From Pannonibacter phragmitetus_B (lineage in GTDB: Bacteria > Pseudomonadota > Alphaproteobacteria > Rhizobiales > Stappiaceae), in the NCBI RefSeq assembly GCF_050510895.1, contig NZ_JBNINT010000001.1, positions 2,294,001-2,358,000 of the forward strand: a stretch of DNA of 64,000 bases, in the 5' to 3' direction. Below, in pieces: positions 11,400 to 20,188 of this stretch. Position 1 is the stretch's first letter. Each line of letters opens with the position of its first letter. A model generated the notes under the pieces. That model saw only the letters and a program-made list of their open reading frames with translations. It ran no database searches and was not told the DNA's origin. Both the position numbers and the translations under genes were made by a program.

Positions 11400-11969
11400 T
11401 CAAGCCTCGGCACCTGCCGGAACCGTTTCGTCGTTGTCGCGGCGGCGGCCCTGAAGCACCGAGACCTTGAGGCCACGACGGGCCGCGACAGCGCGCGGGC
11501 TGTCTTCCTTGGTCAGGGCGGCAAAGGTTGCGCGCACCATGTTGTACGGGTTCGAGGAGCCAAGCGACTTGGCAACCACGTCCTGGACGCCGAGCGTCTC
11601 GAACACGGCGCGCATCGGGCCACCCGCGATGATACCGGTACCAGCCGGAGCTGCACGCAGGATCACCTTGCCGGCGCCGTGACGGCCCTCGACATCGTGA
11701 TGCAGCGTACGGCCTTCGCGCAGCGGCACGCGGACCATTGCACGCTTGGCAGCCTCGGTTGCCTTGCGGATCGCTTCCGGCACTTCGCGAGCCTTGCCGT
11801 GGCCGAAGCCGACGCGGCCCTTCTGGTCACCCACGACGACGAGCGCGGCAAAGCCGAAACGACGGCCACCCTTGACCACCTTCGCGACGCGGTTGATGTG
11901 TACGAGCTTGTCGACGAACTCGCTGTCGCGCTCTTCGCGATCGCGCTCCCGTGTGTCCTGTCTCGCCAT
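11400..11969 (-). CDS. rpsE: 30S ribosomal protein S5
   Basis: Small-subunit body protein involved in decoding accuracy, 189 aa and intact. It shows the double-stranded-RNA-binding-like N-domain (LVHINRVAKVVKGGRRFGF) and the segment GAGKVILRAAPAGTGIIAGG. It has a longer charged C-terminus than the E. coli protein. Confidence 0.96.
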   Translation of the reverse strand: MARQDTRERDREERDSEFVDKLVHINRVAKVVKGGRRFGFAALVVVGDQKGRVGFGHGKAREVPEAIRKATEAAKRAMVRVPLREGRTLHHDVEGRHGAGKVILRAAPAGTGIIAGGPMRAVFETLGVQDVVAKSLGSSNPYNMVRATFAALTKEDSPRAVAARRGLKVSVLQGRRRDNDETVPAGAEA

Positions 11970-12007
11970 ATTATTCGTCTTCCGTTCTTCAGAGCGCCAA
12001 GCGCTGG

Positions 12008-12370
12008 TCAGAATTCAAGTCCGCCCTCGCGGGCTGCATCTGCAAGCGCCTTGATGCGCCCGTGATACATGTACCCGCCACGGTCGAACACGACCTGCTT
12101 GACGCCAGCGGCCAGAGCGCGCTCGGCGACAAGCTTGCCGACAGCTGCAGCCGCAGCCACATCGGCGCCCGTCTTCAATGAGCCCCGCACGTCCTTTTCG
12201 AGCGTGGAGGCAGAGGCAACGGTGTGCCCCTTGGCGTCGTCGATGATCTGGGCATAGATCTGCTTCGACGAGCGGAATACGGAAAGGCGCGGACGACCGT
12301 TCGCCACCTTCTTGATCGAACGGCGCACGCGGTCGCGACGACGCTCGAAAGCAGTTTTGCTGTTCGCCAT
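12008..12370 (-). CDS. rplR: 50S ribosomal protein L18
   Basis: 5S rRNA-binding protein of the central protuberance, 120 aa. Recognised by RLSVFRSSKQIYAQIIDD and the C-terminal FDRGGYMYHGRIKALADAARE. Intact. Confidence 0.96.
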   Translation of the reverse strand: MANSKTAFERRRDRVRRSIKKVANGRPRLSVFRSSKQIYAQIIDDAKGHTVASASTLEKDVRGSLKTGADVAAAAAVGKLVAERALAAGVKQVVFDRGGYMYHGRIKALADAAREGGLEF

Positions 12371-12382
12371 GATCCGGGTCCG

Positions 12383-12915
12383 TTACTTCTTCTTGCCTTC
12401 TTTGCGAACGATGAACTCGCCCGCATAGCGAATGCCCTTGCCTTTGTACGGCTCGGGGCCACGGTATTCGCGGATGTTAGCCGCGACCTGACCGACGACC
12501 TGCTTGTCGATGCCGGAGATCAAAATCTCGGTCGGCTTCGGGCACTTGACTTCAACTCCTCCGGGACCTCGTAAACGACGTCATGGGAGAAGCCAAGGGC
12601 GAGCTGGACATTGCGACCCTGCATCTGAGCACGGTAACCCACACCGGTGATCTCGAGCTTACGTTCGAAGCCCTGGCTCACGCCGGTGATCAGGTTCTGG
12701 ATCATGGTCCGGGTCATGCCCCACATGGAGCGTGCCGGCTTGCTGTCATTACGGGGATCAACCTGGATCCCGGCATCGGTCATTTCGGCGAGCACCAGAT
12801 CATTGAGAACGAAGGACAGCTGGCCCTTCGGTCCCTTGACCTCGACGGTGCGGCCGTTGATCGTTGCCGTTACCCCGCTCGGCACGGGGACTGGCTTTTT
12901 GCCAATACGAGACAT
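12383..12915 (-). CDS. rplF: 50S ribosomal protein L6, frameshifted
   Basis: Large-subunit protein near the factor-binding site. The first domain (MSRIGKKPVPVPSGVTATI) reads well through GFSHDVVYEVPE, then the frame shifts at about 12556-12562. The second domain continues in another frame as VEVKCPKPTEILISGIDKQ, then RGPEPYKGKGIRYAGE and the ending EGKKK. One missing base in a short C/G run explains it; repaired length is about 177 aa, the family's usual size. Essential gene, so a sequence error is assumed. Confidence 0.94.
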
Positions 12916-12950
12916 CTGATCAACCTTGTCACATAAATAGGAAGGTCACT

Positions 12951-12970
12951 GCCGCGTCAGAAGACGCGGC
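12951..12970 (-). other. Hairpin across the rpsH stop codon
   Basis: GCCGCGTC and GACGCGGC form a perfect 8-bp stem around a four-base loop that overlaps the repaired rpsH stop, 36 bp before rplF. No T-tract follows, so this looks like an intercistronic hairpin (stability or translational coupling) rather than a terminator. Confidence 0.5.
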
Positions 12971-13354
12971 AGAGCACTTCACCACCAACATTCTCATCCC
13001 GCGCCTGATGGTCGCTCATGACACCACGGGGGTCGACAGGATCGACACACCCAGGCCATTCGCGACATGCGGAATGTTCTTTACCGACGAGTACACGCGG
13101 CGGCCCGGCTTGGAGATACGTTCGATCTCACGAATCACCGGCTCACCGTCGAAATACTTCAGTTCGATCTCAAGCTCGGACTTGCCGTCCTCGAATTCGA
13201 CCGTCGTGTAGCCACGGATGTAACCTTCCTTGGCCAAAACATCAAGCACATGCGCACGCAGCTTCGAATGAGGTGAGGACACCTTGTTCTTGCGGCGCAG
13301 CTGCGCGTTCCGGATGCGGGTGAGCATATCACCCAACGGATCGGAAATTGCCAT
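12957..13354 (-). CDS. rpsH: 30S ribosomal protein S8, frameshifted near the C-terminus
   Basis: 16S rRNA-binding assembly protein and, in E. coli, the translational repressor of the spc operon. The N-terminus (MAISDPLGDMLTRIRNAQ) and core are intact to GVSILSTP. A five-base run at 13028-13032 then lacks one base; repaired, the tail reads RGVMSDHQARDENVGGEVLCRVF, the conserved S8 ending (132 aa). As written it would stop 20 residues early. Confidence 0.95.
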
Positions 13355-13366
13355 CGCAGCCTCTCC

Positions 13367-13672
13367 TTACCAGCTCGACTTGACCAGGCCCGGGATCTTA
13401 CCCAGGGAGCCCAGCTCACGCAGCGCAACGCGCGACATCTTCAGCTTGCGGTAGAAGCCGCGCGGACGGCCGGTGACTTCACACCGGTTGCGCACGCGGT
13501 TCGGTGCCGAATTACGCGGCAGTGCCGCGAGCTTCAGACGGGCGGCGAAACGCTCTTCCAGAGACAGCGTTTCATCCTTGGCTGCGGCCTTGAGAGCTGC
13601 ACGCTTTGCGGCGTACTTCTGCACAAGGCGCTCGCGCCGCTTGTTCTTCTCGATCGCGCTCTTCTTCGCCAT
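13367..13672 (-). CDS. rpsN: 30S ribosomal protein S14
   Basis: Head protein of 101 aa, the long zinc-free type: MAKKSAIEKNKRRERLVQKY at the start and RCEVTGRPRGFYRKLKMSR in the C-terminal half, without a CxxC pair. Intact. Confidence 0.96.
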   Translation of the reverse strand: MAKKSAIEKNKRRERLVQKYAAKRAALKAAAKDETLSLEERFAARLKLAALPRNSAPNRVRNRCEVTGRPRGFYRKLKMSRVALRELGSLGKIPGLVKSSW

Positions 13673-13705
13673 CGTGTTTCCTCGTTCCTTTCCCGTATAT
13701 CCGCG

Positions 13706-14260
13706 TTACTTGCGGAACGGGAAGTTGAACGCGCGCAGCAGTTCGCGCGCCTCTTCATCGGTGTTGGCCGTGGTGCACACGACCACGTCCATACCCCAAA
13801 TCTGGTCGACCTTGTCGTACTCGATTTCGGGGAAAACGATGTGTTCCTTAATGCCCATGGCGTAGTTACCACGGCCATCGAAGCTCTTCGGGTTCAGACC
13901 GCGGAAGTCACGAACGCGCGGAAGCGCGATGGTGATCAGACGGTCGAGAAACTCGAACATCTGTTCGCGGCGAAGCGTCACCTTGGCGCCGAGGGGCATG
14001 CCCTCACGCACCTTGAAGGTGGCGATCGAGTTCGCAGCCTTGGTGATCACCGGCTTCTGACCGGCGATGAGCGCCAGGTCGTCGGCGGCAATGCGCACCT
14101 TCTTGCTGTCTGCAACTGCCTCACCGACGCCCATGTTGAGAACAACCTTCTCAAGCTTGGGGATCTGCATCGGGTTGGTGTAGTTGAACTTTTCCTGCAG
14201 CTGCTTGCGCACCACTTCATCGTAGTGCGTCTTGAGCCGCGGCACGTAGGTCTCAGCCAT
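13706..14260 (-). CDS. rplE: 50S ribosomal protein L5
   Basis: Binds 5S rRNA and contacts S13 and P-site tRNA. 184 aa, intact; signatures include NPMQIPKLEKVVLNMGVGEA and RDFRGLNPKSFDGRGNYAMG. Its ATG lies inside the last codons of rplX (8-bp overlap), implying translational coupling. Confidence 0.97.
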   Translation of the reverse strand: MAETYVPRLKTHYDEVVRKQLQEKFNYTNPMQIPKLEKVVLNMGVGEAVADSKKVRIAADDLALIAGQKPVITKAANSIATFKVREGMPLGAKVTLRREQMFEFLDRLITIALPRVRDFRGLNPKSFDGRGNYAMGIKEHIVFPEIEYDKVDQIWGMDVVVCTTANTDEEARELLRAFNFPFRK

Positions 14261-14570
14261 CGATCAGGTCTCCCGAACGCTTGGCCACACGGACCTTGCG
14301 GCCGTCTTCCTGCACCTTGAACCCGACGCGGGTCGGCTTGCCGTCCTTAGGATCGGCTACAGCCAGGTTGGAAACGTGAATCGGGGCTTCCTTTGCCACG
14401 ATGCCTGCTTCCTGGGTCTGCGTCTGGCGCTGGTGGCGGCGAACAATGTTGATGCCGCGCACGAGAGCCTTGTTGTCCGTCGGCAGCATCTGAAGCACTT
14501 CGCCGGTCTTGCCCTTGTCACGACCGGCGAGCACGACAACCGTGTCGCCTTTTTTAATTTTCGCAGCCAT
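14253..14570 (-). CDS. rplX: 50S ribosomal protein L24
   Basis: Early-assembly protein of the large subunit with a KOW motif. The true start is ATG 14570 (MAAKIKKGDTVVVLAGRDKG); the open frame extends upstream only as an out-of-frame reading of rplN. 105 aa. Its start overlaps the rplN stop by one base (TGATG) and its end overlaps rplE. Confidence 0.96.
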   Translation of the reverse strand: MAAKIKKGDTVVVLAGRDKGKTGEVLQMLPTDNKALVRGINIVRRHQRQTQTQEAGIVAKEAPIHVSNLAVADPKDGKPTRVGFKVQEDGRKVRVAKRSGDLIDG

Positions 14571-14938
14571 CAGAGCACCTCCGGCGCGAGCGAAATGATC
14601 TTCATGTGGTTCTTTGCACGGAGCTCGCGCGGCACCGGCCCAAAGATACGGGTGCCGATCGGCTCCTTGTTGTTGTTGACCAGGACCGCCGCATTGCGGT
14701 CGAACCGGATCACGCTGCCGTCGGGACGGCGAATGTCCTTCGCCGTACGCACGACGACCGCCTTCATCACGTCGCCCTTTTTGACGCGGCCGCGCGGGAT
14801 AGCTTCCTTGATGCTGACGACGATGATGTCGCCAACGCGGGCATACTTCCGCTTCGAGCCGCCGAGCACCTTGATGCACATGACACGACGGGCGCCGGAA
14901 TTATCCGCCACGTCGAGGTTTGTTTGCATCTGAATCAT
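14570..14938 (-). CDS. rplN: 50S ribosomal protein L14
   Basis: Subunit-interface protein, 122 aa, intact. MIQMQTNLDVADNSGARRVMC at the start and GTRIFGPVPRELRAKNHMKI near the end are the family signatures. Confidence 0.97.
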   Translation of the reverse strand: MIQMQTNLDVADNSGARRVMCIKVLGGSKRKYARVGDIIVVSIKEAIPRGRVKKGDVMKAVVVRTAKDIRRPDGSVIRFDRNAAVLVNNNKEPIGTRIFGPVPRELRAKNHMKIISLAPEVL

Positions 14939-15007
14939 GACTTGGCCGCCTTGTTCTCTCTACGGCGCACCTGCCACGGGCGCCGGATGCTCAACAGAGC
15001 CGTGGTC

Positions 15008-15235
15008 TCAGGAGACCACGGTCCAACGTTTGGTCTTGGAGATCGGCGCGCACTCTTCGATCTGAACCGTGTCGCCGACCTGATACTTGTTCGCTTCGTC
15101 ATGCGCACGGTACTTCTTGGACCGGCGCACCGTCTTCTTGAGCAGCGGGTGAGTGAAGCGACGCTCCACCTTCACCGTCACCGTCTTGTCATTCGCGTTG
15201 CTGACCACGGTGCCCTGCAAAATGCGTTTCGGCAT
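15008..15235 (-). CDS. rpsQ: 30S ribosomal protein S17
   Basis: Primary 16S rRNA binder, 75 aa: MPKRILQGTVVSNANDKTVTV, the conserved HPLLKKTVRRSKKYRAHDE block, and the short C-terminus KTKRWTVVS. Intact. Confidence 0.96.
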   Translation of the reverse strand: MPKRILQGTVVSNANDKTVTVKVERRFTHPLLKKTVRRSKKYRAHDEANKYQVGDTVQIEECAPISKTKRWTVVS

Positions 15236-15245
15236 TGAGGCCTCC

Positions 15246-15446
15246 TTACGCGGTTGCGGTCATGCGCTTATCGCGCATGATCGTCTGGATCCGGGCGATA
15301 TCCCGGCGGATCTGCCGGAAACGACCAGTGTTTTCGAGCTGACCGGTGGCCTTCTGAAAGCGCAGGTTGAACTGCTCCTTCTTAAGTGCCTCGAGTTCCG
15401 TACGGAGCTCGTCGAGGGTCTTTGCCCTTACATCATTTGCCTTCAT
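15246..15446 (-). CDS. rpmC: 50S ribosomal protein L29
   Basis: Two-helix protein beside the nascent-chain exit, 66 aa; recognised by ELRTELEALKKEQFNLRFQ and RFRQIRRDIARIQTI. Lies between rplP and rpsQ as expected. Confidence 0.96.
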   Translation of the reverse strand: MKANDVRAKTLDELRTELEALKKEQFNLRFQKATGQLENTGRFRQIRRDIARIQTIMRDKRMTATA

Positions 15447-15468
15447 GGCTCAACTCTCCTCGACTGCC

Positions 15469-15882
15469 TTACTCGGCGATCCGCTGTACGAACCGGCACT
15501 TGATCGGCAGCTTGGCAGCAGCCAGGCGCATTGCTTCGCGGGCAACGTCTTCCGGCACGCCGTCAATCTCGAACATGATACGGCCCGGCTTGACACGGCA
15601 GGCCCAGTAGTCCGGAGCACCTTTACCCTTACCCATGCGGACTTCCGCAGGCTTGGAAGACACCGGCACATCCGGGAAAATCCGGATCCAAACACGGCCC
15701 GCACGCTTCATGTGACGGGTCATTGCACGACGGGCTGCCTCGATCTGGCGGGCGGTGACACGCTCCGGCTCCACGGCCTTCAGACCGAATTCGCCGAAGT
15801 TCAGGTCAGTACCGCCCTTCGCCATGCCGTGGATGCGGCCCTTGTGCTGCTTGCGGAACTTAGTTCGCTTCGGTTGCAGCAT
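15469..15882 (-). CDS. rplP: 50S ribosomal protein L16
   Basis: Contacts the A-site tRNA elbow. 137 aa, intact; MLQPKRTKFRKQHKGRIHG and the segment RVWIRIFPDVPVSSKPAEVR are diagnostic. Confidence 0.97.
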   Translation of the reverse strand: MLQPKRTKFRKQHKGRIHGMAKGGTDLNFGEFGLKAVEPERVTARQIEAARRAMTRHMKRAGRVWIRIFPDVPVSSKPAEVRMGKGKGAPDYWACRVKPGRIMFEIDGVPEDVAREAMRLAAAKLPIKCRFVQRIAE

Positions 15883-15922
15883 CGTTCTTCTCTCGTTCTT
15901 GCGTTACACGGGCGCTGCCTTT

Positions 15923-16651
15923 TCAGGCAGCGCGCTCGCGACCACGATCCCGGCGCTGGCCGCGATCACCCTGATCTGCATCCGAGCTTTCGGTCGCGCG
16001 GCGTTCAGACGCCATCGGATCGTGCTCGAGGATCTCGCCCTTGAAGATCCAGACCTTGACGCCGCAGGCGCCATAGGCGGTGTGAGCGGTCGCTGTGCCA
16101 TAATCGATGTCGGCGCGCAAGGTGTGCAGCGGCACACGGCCTTCACGATACCACTCGACGCGTGCGATTTCTGCACCACCCAGACGGCCGCCGCAGTTGA
16201 TGCGGATACCAAGGGCACCCAGACGCATGGCCGACTGAACGGCACGCTTCATGGCGCGGCGGAAGGCAACACGGCGTTCCAGCTGCTGGGCGATCGAAGC
16301 GGCAACCAGGGTCGCGTCGATTTCCGGCTTGCGCACTTCAACGATGTTGATGTGCACTTCGGCGTCGGTGATCGCTGCAAGCTTCTTGCGCAGCTTGTCG
16401 ATGTCCGCACCCTTCTTGCCGATGACCACACCCGGACGGCCGGAGTGGATGGTCACGCGGCACTTCTTGTGCGGGCGTTCGATCACGATCTTGGAAACCG
16501 CAGCCTGCTTCAGCTCGTTCATCAGATATTCGCGGATGCGGAAATCTTCATGAAGAAGCTTGCCGTATTCGCCCTTGTTGGCGAACCAGCGGGAGTCCCA
16601 GGTGCGGTTGATCCCGAGGCGCATGCCGATCGGGTTGACTTTATGTCCCAT
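15923..16651 (-). CDS. rpsC: 30S ribosomal protein S3
   Basis: mRNA-entry protein with helicase function. 242 aa: MGHKVNPIGMRLGINRTWDS, a KH domain with GVVIGKKGADIDKLRKKL, and a charged C-terminal extension rich in Arg/Asp/Glu. Intact. The start overlaps the rplV stop by one base. Confidence 0.97.
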   Translation of the reverse strand: MGHKVNPIGMRLGINRTWDSRWFANKGEYGKLLHEDFRIREYLMNELKQAAVSKIVIERPHKKCRVTIHSGRPGVVIGKKGADIDKLRKKLAAITDAEVHINIVEVRKPEIDATLVAASIAQQLERRVAFRRAMKRAVQSAMRLGALGIRINCGGRLGGAEIARVEWYREGRVPLHTLRADIDYGTATAHTAYGACGVKVWIFKGEILEHDPMASERRATESSDADQGDRGQRRDRGRERAA

Positions 16652-17031
16652 CAGGCAGTCTCCTCGACTTGACGAACAACGATGGTCAGGTTCGAGAACG
16701 GCTTCTCGATCCGGCCAGCGCGGCCACGTGCACGGGCATGGAACCGCTTGATGACAAAAGCCTTGCCCACATGGGCTTCGGCAACCACCAGGCTGTCCAC
16801 GTCCAGGTCGTGGTTGTTCTCGGCATTCGCAATCGCGGACATCAGGGTCTTCTTGACGTCACCAGCGATGCGCTTGCGGGAGAACGTCAGATCCGCCAGA
16901 GCGGAACTTACCTTCTTGCCGCGGATTGCAGCCGCCACGAGGTTCAGCTTCTGCGGGGAGACGCGCAGCATGCGCGTGACCGCCTTGGCCTCGTTGTCGG
17001 CGAGCGTCCGCTCACGCTTCGGCTTGCCCAT
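16651..17031 (-). CDS. rplV: 50S ribosomal protein L22
   Basis: Lines the exit tunnel with its beta-hairpin. 126 aa; MLRVSPQKLNLVAAAIRGKK and the C-terminal ARGRAGRIEKPFSNLTIVV are clear. Intact. Confidence 0.97.
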   Translation of the reverse strand: MGKPKRERTLADNEAKAVTRMLRVSPQKLNLVAAAIRGKKVSSALADLTFSRKRIAGDVKKTLMSAIANAENNHDLDVDSLVVAEAHVGKAFVIKRFHARARGRAGRIEKPFSNLTIVVRQVEETA

Positions 17032-17033
17032 CG

Positions 17034-17313
17034 TTACTTCCTCTTCGCCTTCTTGTCGGCGCCGTGTCCGTAGTAGGTCCGGGTCGGCGAGAACTCACCG
17101 AGCTTGTGACCAATCATTTCTTCAGACACCAGCACCGGAACGTGCTTCTGTCCGTTGTAGACGCCGAAGGTCAGGCCAACGAACTGCGGCAGGATCGTCG
17201 AGCGGCGGCTCCAGGTCTTGATGACCTCGTTCCGGCCGGATCTCGCGAACCTTGTCCGCCTTCTTCAGCAGATACCCGTCGACAAACGGACCTTTCCAGA
17301 TCGAACGTGTCAC
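17034..17313 (-). CDS. rpsS: 30S ribosomal protein S19, frameshifted
   Basis: Head protein paired with S13. Begins MTRSIWKGPFVDGYLLKKADKVRE, then shifts frame at GATCTC (17239-17244, GAGATC on the coding strand). The expected E-S-G-R-N-E-V-I-K continues one frame over and ends in YYGHGADKKAKRK. Because E-S is encoded by GARTCN, the original must have been a GANTC site with one base fewer. Repaired length 92 aa. Essential, so an error is assumed. Confidence 0.95.
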
Positions 17314-17325
17314 GATCCGTACCTC

Positions 17326-18157
17326 TTACTTCTTGCGCGCATGACGGCTGCGAACAATGAACTTGTCCGTTGCCTTGTTGCTGCGCGTGCGCTTGCCCTT
17401 CGTCGGCTTGCCCCAGGGGGTCACCGGATGACGGCCACCCGAAGTGCGGCCTTCACCACCGCCGTGCGGATGGTCGATCGGGTTCATGGCCACACCGCGA
17501 GATGCGGGCGGATGCCGAGCCAGCGCGAACGTCCGGCCTTGCCGAGGTTCACGTTGCCATGATCCGGGTTGGACACGGCGCCGATGGACGCCATGCAGGT
17601 GCCCAGAACGCGGCGCTGCTCACCGGACATGAGACGCAGGATCGTGTAACCCTGGTCACGGCCGACGATCTGAACGAAAGCACCGGCGGAACGGGCGATC
17701 TGACCGCCCTTGCCCGGCTTCAGCTCAACGTTGTGGACAATGGTGCCGACCGGAATGGAAGCCAGCGGCATTGCGTTGCCCGGCTTCACGTCGACGGACT
17801 CGCCAGCCACAACCATGTCACCAGCAGCAAGGCGCTGCGGAGCCAGGATGTATGCCAGTTCGCCATCCTCGTAGCGGATCAGCGCGATGAAAGCGGTGCG
17901 GTTCGGATCGTATTCCAGGCGCTCAACAGTCGCCGGAACGTCGAACTTGCGACGCTTGAAGTCCACCAGACGGTAGGAGCGCTTGTGGCCACCACCGCGG
18001 TTCGGTGCCGTCAGACGGCCGCGGTTGTTGCGGCCGCCGGTCTTGCTCAGGCCTTCGGTCAGGGTCTTGACCGGCTTGCCCTTCCAGAGATCGGCACGGT
18101 CCACCTGAACCAGCTGGCGCCGGCCGGGGACGTGGGGTTAAAGGTCTTGAGTGCCAT
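17326..18157 (-). CDS. rplB: 50S ribosomal protein L2, two frameshifts
   Basis: Largest core protein of the 50S subunit, needed for subunit joining and peptidyl-transferase integrity. The start at 18157 reads MALKTFNPTSP; a missing base at about 18123-18126 then interrupts GRRQLVQVDRADLWKGKP. A second missing base at about 17502-17508 interrupts the stretch before RGVAMNP; the rest (DHPHGGGEGRTSGGRHPVTP, FIVRSRHARKK) is intact in another frame. Repaired length about 277 aa, normal. Confidence 0.95.
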
Positions 18158-18173
18158 AATTGTCGTCCCAGCC

Positions 18174-18467
18174 TTAGAGTCCGGTCGTCACGTCGATCGA
18201 GTGACCCTCGGCGAGCGTCACAATGGCCTTCTTGTAGTCGGACTGCTGTCCGATGCGGCCGCGGAAACGCTTCACCTTGCCCTTGCGGACCAGAGTGTTC
18301 ACCGCAGTGACCTTGACGCCGAACAGGGCCTCAATCGCTGCCTTGATTTCCGGCTTGGTTGCCGAGTTGGCAACCTTGAAGACCACCTTGTTCTCTTCCG
18401 AGGCCATGGTCGCCTTCTCGGTGATCACCGGGCTGACGATCTTGTCGTAGTGAGCGATCTTGCTCAT
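18174..18467 (-). CDS. rplW: 50S ribosomal protein L23
   Basis: Docking site for trigger factor and SRP at the tunnel exit. 97 aa, with SPVITEKATMASEENKVVF and LVRKGKVKRFRGRIGQQSDY. Its start overlaps the rplD stop by 4 bp. Confidence 0.97.
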   Translation of the reverse strand: MSKIAHYDKIVSPVITEKATMASEENKVVFKVANSATKPEIKAAIEALFGVKVTAVNTLVRKGKVKRFRGRIGQQSDYKKAIVTLAEGHSIDVTTGL

Positions 18468-19087
18468 TTGAACCGCTCCTCGATAGCCGACACAGCAGCC
18501 TTGGTCAGAACCAGGGTGTTGCGGCGCAGGATGTCGTAGACGTTGATGCCCTGAACCGGGAGCACGTCAACAGCCGGAATGTTGCGGGCGGCGAGTGCGA
18601 AGTTCGCATCCACCTCTGCACCATCGATGACCAGCACGTTGGCGACGCCCAGCTTGCTGAACTTTTCCTTCAGCAGCTTGGTCTTGGCTTCAGCGGCCTT
18701 GGCGTCCTCGACAACGATCAGCGAACCGGCCTTCACCTTGGAAGACAGCGCATGGGCGAGGCCCAGGGCGCGAACCTTCTTCGGCAGGTCGTGGCCATGG
18801 TCACGGACAACCGGACCAAAAGCCTTGCCACCGCCGCGGAACTGCGGAGCCTTGCGGTTGCCGTGACGGGCGCCACCGGAGCCCTTCTGACGGACGAACT
18901 TCTTGGTCGTGCCGGAGACTTCGGCACGGCCTTTGGCCTTGTGGGTACCAGCCTGGCGCTTGGCAAGCTGCCAGCGCACAACGCGGTGGATCAGATCCGT
19001 GCGCGGCTCGAGACCGAAGATCTCGTCCGACACCGTGATCGAACCGGCGGCCGAACCTTCGAGGGTTTTGACCTCAAGTTCCATCAC
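18464..19087 (-). CDS. rplD: 50S ribosomal protein L4
   Basis: Tunnel protein and, in E. coli, autoregulator of the S10 operon. 207 aa, intact; contains the extended loop with KKFVRQKGSGGARHGNRKAP. Overlaps rplC by 4 bp (ATGA), indicating coupled translation. Confidence 0.97.
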   Translation of the reverse strand: MMELEVKTLEGSAAGSITVSDEIFGLEPRTDLIHRVVRWQLAKRQAGTHKAKGRAEVSGTTKKFVRQKGSGGARHGNRKAPQFRGGGKAFGPVVRDHGHDLPKKVRALGLAHALSSKVKAGSLIVVEDAKAAEAKTKLLKEKFSKLGVANVLVIDGAEVDANFALAARNIPAVDVLPVQGINVYDILRRNTLVLTKAAVSAIEERFK

Positions 19088-19791
19088 TCACTCTCCTTGC
19101 CCGTGGCTGCCTCGGCAACGGCCCGGAAAGCACCCGGGACCGGCACGCCTTCCGGCAGCGCCTTCTTGACGGCATCGCGAACCAGGATCCAGCCGCCCTT
19201 GGCACCGGGAACAGAGCCTTCGACCATGATCAGGCCGCGCTCGACGTCCGTGCGGACAACCTTGAGGTTCTGCGTGGTCACACGGGCATCACCCATGTGG
19301 CCGGCCATCTTCTTGCCCTTGAACACCTTGCCCGGGTCCTGACGCTGACCGGTCGAACCGTGCGCGCGGTGGGACACCGAGTTACCGTGAGAAGCGCGGC
19401 CACCACCGAAGTTGTGGCGCTTCATGGAACCGGCAAAGCCCTTACCGATCGAGGTGCCGGTGACGTCGACAAACTGACCTTCCACATAGTGGTCGGCAGT
19501 GATCTCGGACCCGACTTCGATCAGGTTGTCCGGGCTCACGCGGAACTCAGCCAGCGTGCGCTTCGGTTCAACCTTGGCAACCGCGAAATGTCCGCGCATC
19601 GCCTTGGGCGTGTTCTTGACTTTGGCAACACCGGAGCCAAGCTGCAGTGCGGTGTAGCCGTTCTTTTCTTCAGTGCGGTGAGCAACAACCTGGCAGTTTT
19701 CGAGCCGCAGTACAGTAACCGGCACATGCTCGCCAGCCTGGTTGTAAATGCGGGTCATGCCCACCTTCTGAGCGATCACTCCAGAACGCAT
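19084..19791 (-). CDS. rplC: 50S ribosomal protein L3
   Basis: Assembly-initiator protein near the peptidyl-transferase centre. 235 aa: MRSGVIAQKVGMTRIYNQAG, then the conserved loop HNFGGGRASHGNSVSHRAHG and the GQRQDPGKVFKGKKM block that carries the methylated Gln in other bacteria. Confidence 0.97.
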   Translation of the reverse strand: MRSGVIAQKVGMTRIYNQAGEHVPVTVLRLENCQVVAHRTEEKNGYTALQLGSGVAKVKNTPKAMRGHFAVAKVEPKRTLAEFRVSPDNLIEVGSEITADHYVEGQFVDVTGTSIGKGFAGSMKRHNFGGGRASHGNSVSHRAHGSTGQRQDPGKVFKGKKMAGHMGDARVTTQNLKVVRTDVERGLIMVEGSVPGAKGGWILVRDAVKKALPEGVPVPGAFRAVAEAATGKESE

Positions 19792-19814
19792 TGGCGTAAA
19801 CCTTTCGATCCGAC

Positions 19815-20123
19815 TCAGAGCTTGATCTCGACGTCCACGCCAGCTGCCAGGTCGAGCTTCATAAGAGCGTCGACGGTCTGCGGCGTCGGATCGACGATGT
19901 CGAGGAGGCGCTTGTGAGTGCGCATCTCGAACTGATCGCGGCTTTTCTTGTCGATGTGCGGACCACGAAGCACGGTGTACTTCTCAATCCGCGTCGGCAG
20001 CGGCACGGGACCCCGTACCTGCGCACCGGTCCGCTTCGCCGTGTTCACGATCTCCCGGGTGGAAGCATCGAGAATACGGTGATCGAATGCCTTGAGGCGG
20101 ATCCGGATATTCTGACCGTTCAT
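19815..20123 (-). CDS. rpsJ: 30S ribosomal protein S10
   Basis: Head protein that also acts as transcription antitermination factor NusE. 102 aa: MNGQNIRIRLKAFDHRILD and RGPVPLPTRIEKYTVLRGPH. First gene of the S10 cluster, 65 bp behind tuf. Confidence 0.97.
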   Translation of the reverse strand: MNGQNIRIRLKAFDHRILDASTREIVNTAKRTGAQVRGPVPLPTRIEKYTVLRGPHIDKKSRDQFEMRTHKRLLDIVDPTPQTVDALMKLDLAAGVDVEIKL

Positions 20124-20147
20124 TTCAGATTTCCCGATAAGACTGGG

Positions 20148-20177
20148 CCCCGCCGTCCGCCCGAAGCGGCGGCGGGG
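20148..20177 (-). other. Long GC hairpin between tuf and rpsJ
   Basis: CCCCGCCG-T-CCGC pairs with GCGG-CGGCGGGG around a five-base loop: 12 bp with one bulged base. It fills the short gap between tuf (stop 20189) and rpsJ (start 20123). No U-tract follows, so full termination is unlikely; partial attenuation, processing or 3'-end protection of tuf mRNA are candidates. Confidence 0.6.
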
Positions 20178-20188
20178 GCACCCGCCGA

